NCBI GenBank assembly: GCA_014859805.1
Contig: JACUTN010000032.1
Coordinates: 1 to 9,351, forward strand
DNA from: Candidatus Bathyarchaeota archaeon
Lineage (GTDB): Archaea; Thermoproteota; Bathyarchaeia; Bathyarchaeales; Bathycorpusculaceae
Reading direction: 5' to 3'
Length of the DNA: 9,351 nt
The notes under the pieces are model-generated. The model did not search any database and was not told where the DNA came from. It was given only the letters and a program-made list of their open reading frames with translations. A program made the translations under genes and the position numbers. Of the stretch, positions 1-4,666 are shown piece by piece (within the stretch, counting starts at the first letter, position 1; every line of letters begins with the position of its first letter).

Positions 1-152
1 GCTATTATTCCTCTATTCTTCAATTTCCGTAACCTTGCAGCAACTGCAGGTTGGGAGATTTTCAGAAAACGCGCAATTTCACTCTGGGATAATTCGGAGT
101 TCTCAACAAGCAAAGATAAGATTCTCTTATCCACTTCATCTATCTTTAACAT
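1..152 (-). CDS. Lrp/AsnC-family transcriptional regulator, N-terminal part (3' end outside window)
   Basis: The minus strand reads from an ATG at 152 to the window edge: 50 codons, open throughout. The peptide begins MLKIDEVDKRILSLLVENS and continues with a helix-turn-helix whose pattern (SQSEIARFLKISQPAVAARL, then RKLKNRGIIA) is that of the Lrp/AsnC DNA-binding domain: an opening Asp-x-x-D-x-x-IL helix, a Leu-Ser-Gln turn, a recognition helix and the RGII turn into the wing. Proteins of this family normally carry a C-terminal ligand-binding RAM domain of about 80 residues, which would lie to the left of the window, so the effector cannot be inferred. The gene is divergent from the SEC-C gene, and the 150-bp AT-rich gap holds several palindromes that could be autoregulatory sites. 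TATA-like candidates on the minus strand are near 192-198 and 168-175. I am confident of the family and not of the target. Confidence 0.85.
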   Translation of the reverse strand, partial: MLKIDEVDKRILSLLVENSELSQSEIARFLKISQPAVAARLRKLKNRGII

Positions 153-208
153 GGATCTCACACAATATAAGATTCGTTATTTCCAGATATAAACATTAGC
201 TTCAACGT

Positions 209-251
209 TTATAATTATAATCATTGAATAAAAATATTTTATATTATAAAA
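209..251. promoter_or_regulatory. AT-rich palindromes between divergent Lrp and SEC-C genes
   Basis: Two symmetric AT-only elements sit between the divergent genes: a perfect 12-bp palindrome TTATAATTATAA at 209-220, and an imperfect dyad at 237-251 with 7-bp arms TTTTATA/TATAAAA around one base. The second, or TTTATAT at 260-266, could also serve as the TATA box for the rightward gene. Lrp-family proteins often bind AT-rich dyads and autoregulate, so an operator role is plausible. In such AT-rich DNA, however, palindromes arise easily by chance. Confidence 0.3.
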
Positions 252-304
252 CAAATATGTTTATATCCGCAAATCCGCTAGTTTTCAATAGGAGACGAAT
301 AGCA

Positions 305-403
305 TTGTCATGCGGATGTGGAGGAAAGAAGAAAACAACAAAACCGGATGATCCTTGTCCGTGCGGTAGCGGGGAAAAATACAAGGATTGCTGTGGGAAA
401 TAG
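305..403 (+). CDS. SEC-C motif zinc-binding small protein (32 aa)
   Basis: A short frame starting at TTG (305) encodes 32 residues: MSCGCGGKKKTTKPDDP followed by CPCGSGEKYKDCCGK and a TAG stop. The second half is a textbook SEC-C metal-binding motif, with C18, C20, C29 and C30 as the likely zinc ligands; it is best known from the C-terminus of SecA and from many stand-alone small proteins. C3 and C5 add a second CxC pair at the N-terminus. I chose the TTG because a GGAG ribosome site (291-294) lies ten bases upstream and the resulting MSCGCGG opening is natural. An in-frame ATG at 257 would add 16 residues without a comparable ribosome site. The gene stands alone, divergent from the Lrp gene, with a T6 tract at 436-441 downstream. 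The motif is certain; the partner protein and function are unknown. Confidence 0.8.
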   Translation: MSCGCGGKKKTTKPDDPCPCGSGEKYKDCCGK

Positions 404-435
404 GCTGATATTAGAAGCCACCAGTTCCCTTCCCA

Positions 436-441
436 TTTTTT
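436..441 (+). terminator. T6 tract downstream of SEC-C gene
   Basis: A run of six T follows the SEC-C stop codon by about 33 bases. Archaeal RNA polymerase terminates at such U-tracts without needing a hairpin. No stem precedes it, so this call rests on the T-run and position alone. Confidence 0.35.
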
Positions 442-536
442 GATAAGCCACATACGAGACCGAATACCGGTCAACATTCTATCCTAGTATTTTAGCTCAT
501 TTGACGCCTTTTAACATGAAACACTATTATGTATGC

Positions 537-555
537 TAACGTAAACTTAACGTTA
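537..555. promoter_or_regulatory. Inverted repeat in the leader of the E1-like gene
   Basis: TAACGT (537-542) and ACGTTA (550-555) form a perfect 6-bp inverted repeat around a 7-bp spacer, and the right arm lies inside the 8-bp palindrome TAACGTTA (548-555). It sits 16 bases upstream of the ATG at 571 and just before the ribosome-site-like GGAAGG (557-562). Its position in the presumed 5' leader would suit a repressor operator, but no binding protein can be named from the sequence. Confidence 0.35.
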
Positions 556-570
556 TGGAAGGATGTTTAA

Positions 571-1320
571 ATGAGCTTATCATCATCAGAGTTGGAGTTC
601 TATGAAAGGCAGATGCTGATTTCTAGTTGGGGAACAGAGGGACAGAAAAAACTGAAAACCGCAAAAGTCGCCGTCGCGGGCATCGGCGGACTGGGATGTC
701 CAGCATCAATCTACCTCACGGCTGTTGGCGTGGGAAAACTGATTCTCATAGATAAAGAAAAATTCGAGCTGAACAATTTAAACCGACAGATTCTTGGCTG
801 GCGAAAAGACATTGGAAAATTTAAGGCAGAAGTAGCCAAAGAAAAGCTTGAGGCGCTAAACTGCGAAGTAGAAGTGAAGTCGGTTGTTGCAGAAATCACC
901 AAAGAAAACGTGCACAACGTGATAGGAAATGTTGACGTAGTTCTCGATGGACAAGACAATTGGAAAACAAGATTCATAATAAACGAGTACTGCGTAACGC
1001 ACAGCATACCATTCGTTCACGCCGGCGTCTCTGCACTACACGGGCAAATGACTACAATAGTGCCGGGTAAAGGACCTTGCTTGCGGTGTGTATTTCCGAA
1101 AGACCCGCCAGAAGTTGAAAAGATTCCAGTGTTAGGCGCCACCCCAGCCTTATTTGCCTCATTACAGGTTATGGAGGCAGTTAAACTTATTACGAGGATG
1201 GGTAAGCCGCTTGTTGGAAGAATGCTGTTTGTAAATGGAGAAGAAATGGTGTTCGAAACCGTTGAAGTCAAGAGAAACGTTGAATGCTCTGTCTGCGGCA
1301 ATCTGCAGAAAGAAAAGTAG
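571..1320 (+). CDS. ThiF/MoeB/HesA family E1-like adenylyltransferase
   Basis: The 249-residue protein is a full-length bacterial/archaeal E1-like enzyme. Such enzymes adenylate the C-terminal glycine of a ubiquitin-like or sulfur-carrier protein (MoaD, ThiS, SAMP) with ATP, for molybdopterin, thiamine or tRNA thiolation. The Rossmann nucleotide loop GIGGLGCP is at 37-44, the acidic residue at D61, the NLNRQ arginine segment at 69-73, and DGQDNWKTR (126-134) matches the family's D-x-x-DN-x-x-TR motif. Two CxxC pairs, C170/C173 and C239/C242, should bind structural zinc. The segment after the first pair (PPEVEKIPVLGATP, 179-192) is shorter than in classical MoeB and lacks the cysteine usually found just before the glycine-rich crossover helix. 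The gene is therefore more HesA-like, and probably adenylates without forming a thioester through that residue. It starts at ATG 571 behind GGAAGG. No carrier-protein gene is adjacent, so the pathway is unresolved. Confidence 0.88.
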   Translation: MSLSSSELEFYERQMLISSWGTEGQKKLKTAKVAVAGIGGLGCPASIYLTAVGVGKLILIDKEKFELNNLNRQILGWRKDIGKFKAEVAKEKLEALNCEVEVKSVVAEITKENVHNVIGNVDVVLDGQDNWKTRFIINEYCVTHSIPFVHAGVSALHGQMTTIVPGKGPCLRCVFPKDPPEVEKIPVLGATPALFASLQVMEAVKLITRMGKPLVGRMLFVNGEEMVFETVEVKRNVECSVCGNLQKEK

Positions 1321-1361
1321 AGTCATCTGCTTGTCATAGAAAAACCCCGCCCAACAGAGAC

Positions 1362-1373
1362 AAAATTTATATT
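1362..1373 (+). promoter_or_regulatory. TATA box for the thermosome gene
   Basis: An AAAATTTATATT element lies about 60 bp upstream of the thermosome ATG, preceded by a purine-rich stretch that could act as a BRE. Transcription would start near 1395, leaving a leader of roughly 35 nt that contains GGAG at 1417-1420, eight bases before the start at 1429. The gene therefore appears to be transcribed alone rather than from the E1-like gene upstream. Confidence 0.55.
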
Positions 1374-1428
1374 CTAGTGCATTTCTGCTTATTCAGAATT
1401 AATATTTTAGTTTAATGGAGAAGATTGT

Positions 1429-3072
1429 ATGGCTTACCTAACAACAACCGCGTCAGGACAACCAGTCTTAATCCTTAAAGAAGGCACAACAAGAAGCCGA
1501 GGAAGGGAAGCTCAAAGAAACAACATCATGGCAGCCCGCGTAATAGGAGAAGTATTAAAGACCACGCTTGGCCCCCGCGGCATGGACAAAATGCTCATAG
1601 ACAGCCTAGGAGACATAACAATAACCAACGACGGAGCAGCAATTCTAAACGAAATGGAAGTGGAACATCCAGCAGGCAAAATGATGGTTGAAGTTGCAAA
1701 AACACAAGACGACATGGTTGGTGACGGAACAACAACAGCCGTAATCTTAGCAGGTGAACTGCTAAAAAAGGCTGAAGAACTTCTAGACCAGAACATCCAC
1801 CCAACGATAATAGTGAGCGGCTACAGAAAGGCAGTACAAAAAGCAATAGAGACCATAAACAACATTGCAACACTAGTAAACATTGAAGACCGCGAAACAC
1901 TGAGGAAAGTTGCGTTAACGTCTATGTCAAGCAAGGCTGTAGGTCCAGCAAAAGAACACTTCGCAGAGATAGCAATAGACGCTGTAAAGCAAATCGTTGA
2001 GAGACGCGGAGAAAGAAAAGTAGCAGACATAGACAACATACAAATCATAAAAAAGGAAGGAAAAAGCCTATTCGAATCCCAACTCATCAGAGGCTTAATA
2101 ATTGACAAAGAAGCTGTCCACTCAGGTATGCCCAAAAAAATCGAAAACGCGAAAATAGCCTTACTAGACTGCCCATTAGAAATTCAAAAAACAGAAACCA
2201 GCGCCGAAATAAGAATACGAGACCCAACACAAATGAAAGCCTTCCTAGATCAGGAAACCCGAATGCTCAAAGAAATGGTTGAAAAGATCAAGGCTGTAGG
2301 AGCCAGAGTTCTCTTCTGCCAGAAAGGCATAGACGACATGGCACAGCACTTCTTAGCAAAACATGAGATACTTGCAGCAAGAAGAGTGAAACAATCAGAC
2401 ATGGAAAAACTTTCAAGGGCAACAGGAGGCAGAATAGTTACAGACTTAGATGACTTGAAACTTGAAGACTTGGGCATGGCAGGCATGGTTGAAGAACGCA
2501 AAATAGGCGAAGACAAAATGATTTTCGTTGAGAAATGCAAAGACCCCCGCTCAGTCGCCGTTCTCATCCGCGCTGGACTAGAAAGAATGGTTGACGAAGC
2601 AGAAAGAGCCATGCACGACGCCTTATCAGTCGTTTCAGACGTAATAGAAAACAACAAAATAGTTCCAGGCGGCGGCGCAGTAGAAGTTGAAATAGCCAAA
2701 GAACTGCGAAAACAGGCCACAAAAGTTGGAGGAAGAGAACAACTTGCAATAGAAGCATTTGCCGACGCATTTGAAATCGTGCCAAAAACCTTAGCTGAAA
2801 ACGCTGGACTGGAAGCAATAGACGTAATCGCAGAACTGAGAGCTGCTCATGAAAAAACAGACGGCAAACCCATGGGCATAAACGTCTTCAAAGGAAAAGT
2901 TGAAAACATGCGAGAGAATGGAGTAATTGAACCACTAGTGGTCAAAGAACAGGCAGCGAAATCAGCCACTGAATCAGCATCAATGATACTGCGCATAGAT
3001 GATGTAATAGCATCAACAAAACCAAAAGGACCAGCGGGACCGCCAGGCGGACCTGAAAGCGAAGAATACTAA
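1429..3072 (+). CDS. ths: Thermosome subunit (group II chaperonin)
   Basis: The 547-residue protein has the normal length of an archaeal thermosome subunit, which assembles into a double-ring ATP-driven cytosolic folding chamber with a built-in lid. Diagnostic motifs are present and in order: LGPRGMDK (47-54), TNDGA (66-70), the phosphate-binding GDGTTT (98-103), the MHDA segment with the putative catalytic aspartate D397, and PGGGAVE (413-419) for adenine binding. The equatorial, intermediate and apical domains are all represented without gaps. The C-terminal tail (GPAGPPGGPESEEY) is Gly/Pro-rich and acidic, and lacks the Gly-Gly-Met repeats seen in some subunits. The start at ATG 1429 is fixed by GGAG eight bases upstream. 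Codon choice is strongly biased toward A-ending codons (ATA, AGA, ACA, GCA), as expected for a highly expressed gene. Alpha versus beta subunit class cannot be decided here. A T6 tract follows the stop. Confidence 0.97.
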   Translation: MAYLTTTASGQPVLILKEGTTRSRGREAQRNNIMAARVIGEVLKTTLGPRGMDKMLIDSLGDITITNDGAAILNEMEVEHPAGKMMVEVAKTQDDMVGDGTTTAVILAGELLKKAEELLDQNIHPTIIVSGYRKAVQKAIETINNIATLVNIEDRETLRKVALTSMSSKAVGPAKEHFAEIAIDAVKQIVERRGERKVADIDNIQIIKKEGKSLFESQLIRGLIIDKEAVHSGMPKKIENAKIALLDCPLEIQKTETSAEIRIRDPTQMKAFLDQETRMLKEMVEKIKAVGARVLFCQKGIDDMAQHFLAKHEILAARRVKQSDMEKLSRATGGRIVTDLDDLKLEDLGMAGMVEERKIGEDKMIFVEKCKDPRSVAVLIRAGLERMVDEAERAMHDALSVVSDVIENNKIVPGGGAVEVEIAKELRKQATKVGGREQLAIEAFADAFEIVPKTLAENAGLEAIDVIAELRAAHEKTDGKPMGINVFKGKVENMRENGVIEPLVVKEQAAKSATESASMILRIDDVIASTKPKGPAGPPGGPESEEY

Positions 3073-3085
3073 AAACACACCCCTA

Positions 3086-3091
3086 TTTTTT
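3086..3091 (+). terminator. T6 tract terminator after thermosome gene
   Basis: Six T residues follow the thermosome TAA by 13 bases, and further T-rich sequence follows to about 3108. This is the usual form of an archaeal intrinsic terminator. It separates the chaperonin transcript from the tRNA promoter at 3117. Confidence 0.5.
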
Positions 3092-3116
3092 CTACTTATC
3101 GTTATTTCTATACACC

Positions 3117-3128
3117 AAAAATTTAAAC
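3117..3128 (+). promoter_or_regulatory. TATA box for tRNA-Glu
   Basis: TTTAAA at 3122-3127, preceded by an A-rich stretch, is centred about 30 bp upstream of the first tRNA base at 3154. That is close to the normal archaeal TATA-to-start spacing of about 25-27 bp, so transcription would begin a few bases before the mature 5' end. Confidence 0.6.
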
Positions 3129-3153
3129 TACCAAACAGCATTTTTATCCGTTG

Positions 3154-3250
3154 GCTCCGGTAGTATAGTCCGGTCAAGTATAGCGGCCTCTCGACACAAA
3201 ACAGTGAAAGAAAGCCGCCGACCCGGGTTCAAATCCCGGCCGGAGCACCA
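3154..3250 (+). tRNA. tRNA-Glu (anticodon CTC) with anticodon-loop intron
   Basis: The cloverleaf folds completely. The acceptor stem is GCTCCGG (3154-3160) with CCGGAGC (3240-3246), the discriminator A is 3247, and CCA is encoded at 3248-3250. The D stem is GTAT/GTAT (3163-3166 with 3178-3181, two G-U pairs). The anticodon stem is GCGGC/GCCGC (3183-3187 with 3214-3218). The T arm is CCGGG-TTCAAAT-CCCGG (3223-3239). The raw anticodon loop is 26 nt, 19 too many; removing 3194-3212 leaves the 7-nt loop CTCTCGA with anticodon CTC at 3190-3192, reading GAG codons. The acceptor and anticodon-loop sequences are those typical of archaeal tRNA-Glu. Confidence 0.96.
3194..3212 (+). other. 19-nt tRNA intron with bulge-helix-bulge splice sites
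   Basis: The intron lies after position 37, the canonical archaeal site. The precursor folds as bulge-helix-bulge. The central helix is 3188-3191 with 3207-3210 (C-G, T-A, one C·A mismatch at the wobble base 3190, T-A). The 5' bulge is C3192, G3193, A3194 and the 3' bulge is A3211, A3212, A3213. The intron-side helix is CAC 3195-3197 with GTG 3204-3206, closed by a 6-nt loop. Cutting after the second base of each bulge yields exactly 3194-3212. A splicing endonuclease of EndA type would be required. Confidence 0.85.
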
Positions 3251-3515
3251 TAAATTTACGGCTAATTTTTGGCTTATTTTAGCTAGAAAAGCTTAGTTTA
3301 AGCGTTTGTAGACGGGGGTTTAAATTTAAACACGCATTTACCTGTAAAATGCTCGAGTCCACTCTATCTGTTTGAACGCAGAGGATATATGCTGATTAAA
3401 ATGTAAGGCAGCATTCATTTTTCGTTTGCGCTTTTCCTTGTCCATTTATTATAAATTCGAATCACTAGAAACAGCTTAAATACAAAATTTGCACTTGGAG
3501 CAAATACTGTAGGGG
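3251..3515. other. Intergenic stretch with one AT palindrome, no supportable gene
   Basis: I see no recognisable coding sequence on either strand. A perfect 14-bp palindrome, GTTTAAATTTAAAC, is at 3318-3331. A 35-codon minus-strand frame (3338-3445, ATG start, Lys/Arg-rich N-terminus) is open, but has no clear ribosome site, homology or codon bias that I can point to. Confidence 0.4.
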
Positions 3516-3708
3516 TTATCTTTTATTTGTTTCCAAGACATCTGTCAGCAAAAGTATTCCCTGAACCACTAGAAACAGTCCGACTACCCATACAAGAAGA
3601 CTTGGAAATAATATTACCAATAAGCCAAAGAGGATACAGGGTACAGCTAAGACAGGCTTTGAAACCGTTATCCCTATTTTTTCAATCCTTTATTAGATAC
3701 TCAGTCAT
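3516..3708 (-). pseudogene. Small two-helix membrane protein (DUF3096-like), frameshifted near its 5' end
   Basis: On the minus strand an ATG at 3708, nine bases behind a clean AGGAG ribosome site, opens MTEYLIKD and hits TGA at 3684-3682. One base out of frame, a reading frame runs on to TAA at 3516-3518 and encodes a strongly hydrophobic peptide (…KPVLAVPCILFGLLVILFP…, then …LLVWVVGLFLVVQGILLL…). The two frames can be joined only within 3682-3692; removing one base there gives 63 residues with two membrane helices (about 18-34 and 37-54) and a short polar tail ending TNKR. The helix-Pro-x-LL-helix-QG pattern resembles DUF3096-type small membrane proteins of unknown function. A TATA-like tract lies near 3755-3773. 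The downstream frame has no ATG, GTG or TTG near its beginning, which argues that it needs the upstream start. Possible causes are a sequencing error, a recent mutation, or recoding. Confidence 0.6.
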
Positions 3709-4070
3709 AGGCTTTTTCTCCTAATTTACAACATCTTGGATATTGGGCTGTCTTAACAATTATTAATTTAAAATCAATAATCAAGAAGAAACAAGTCGTA
3801 TTCGGTCAAGCCATGAACGCAGATGTGTTCTTGCTATATCTCCAAACATAAGAAGAAAATGCAAAACGTCAATGAAAAAAGCGTTATTTGATTCATATAA
3901 AAAAAATCCTGAGTGCGAAATATCATTCGTTTATAGTTGTTTCTCTAAGCCTTCACTGCACTTTTGTGTCAACATTGTGAAGCTGCATGATGAAACATGA
4001 AACTTCTTTTCTAAGTTAAATGAACATAGGTTAGTGCAAAAGAAAGTCGATCGCTGGTTATGTTCAACGT
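3709..4070. other. Intergenic region of 362 bp, no supportable gene
   Basis: The right-hand side of 3709-3775 carries the ribosome site (AGGAG) and AT-rich promoter of the small minus-strand membrane gene. The rest, 3780-4070, lies downstream of the coiled-coil gene. A plus-strand frame is open for 78 codons (3767-4000) but has an internal ATG only in its second half, no ribosome site and no recognisable motif, so I do not call it. No RNA gene, repeat array or clear terminator hairpin is visible. Confidence 0.4.
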
Positions 4071-4527
4071 CTAGAAGAATCTTCTTTTTTTCTTTTCATG
4101 TCTTTTCTCGAGATTTTCGCCAAGTTCTTCTTGCTGAGCTACCATAGTATCTTCAAGCGCTGTTACTGTAACAACCTCTTCTTCTGGCTCTTCCGGCATT
4201 GTTTCAGCAATTTCAGGTGTCGCTTCTTCTGTTGGTTCAGGAGTCTTAGCGACTTCTGATGGGATTTCCTCTTCTGGCTTAGGAGTTTCTGGTAATTGTG
4301 GCACTTCCTTTAACTTCTGCTCCAGCTCATTTATCTTAGATTCCAGCTGAGATATGGCCTCCCGCGTCATCTTGTTACTGTTTTTCAGCTCTTCAATTGC
4401 AATTTTTTCTTCAAGCACTTTTACTCTTTCTTCCAAGTTCTTTTGTTCTTCTTTTCAAAGAAAGCGACTCTTCCTCAAGTTCTGCCCTTCTATTCTGAAG
4501 TTTTTCAAATTCTTTCGAAGCACTCAA
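4071..4527 (-). pseudogene. Coiled-coil / Pro-Glu-rich acidic protein, frameshifted at an A-run
   Basis: The clean part runs from a TTG at 4436 to TAG at 4071: 121 residues with a Glu/Lys/Leu heptad coiled coil (about 1-45), a Pro/Glu/Thr-rich acidic low-complexity region (about 46-100) and a basic tail ending EKKKRRFF. The coiled coil clearly continues upstream in another frame, starting at a TTG at 4527 behind GGATGAT: LSASKEFEKLQNRRAELEEE, then SLSLK. Omitting one A from the run of four at 4452-4455 joins the frames without a break in heptad periodicity and gives 151 residues. As written, the upstream frame drifts into unrelated sequence and stops at 4411-4413. The internal TTG at 4436 could be a real start, but it has no convincing ribosome site and truncates the helix. 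No signal peptide or membrane helix is present, so the protein should be cytosolic and extended. Its function is unknown and I recognise no family. Confidence 0.6.
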
Positions 4528-4666
4528 TTTATATCATCCAAACTTTACGATGTAACTACAAAAATAACAAGTTTTATGAAAAGAGCATCTATATTCAAGA
4601 TATACACTTTCAAAGAAATTTTATAATGGTGTGCGCGAGATGGTGTAGAGTCGAAAATTGGACTTA

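Noticed and set aside
244..477. 77-codon minus-strand frame across the SEC-C gene
   Set aside because: It is antisense to the clear SEC-C motif, has no ribosome site, and is Phe/Pro/His-rich in the way a shadow frame of a Gly/Lys-rich gene would be.
3338..3445. 35-codon minus-strand frame with a basic N-terminus
   Set aside because: The TATA-like sequence is too close to the ATG to serve it, there is no ribosome site, and no motif is recognisable.
3527..3724. 65-codon plus-strand frame with a TTG start
   Set aside because: No ribosome site and no known motif. The opposite strand encodes a coherent two-helix membrane protein with ribosome site and ATG, so this frame is best explained as its shadow.
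3983..4040. Possible C/D-box small RNA starting at ATGATGA
   Set aside because: A C-box-like heptamer is present, but no CTGA D or D' box follows at the needed spacing.
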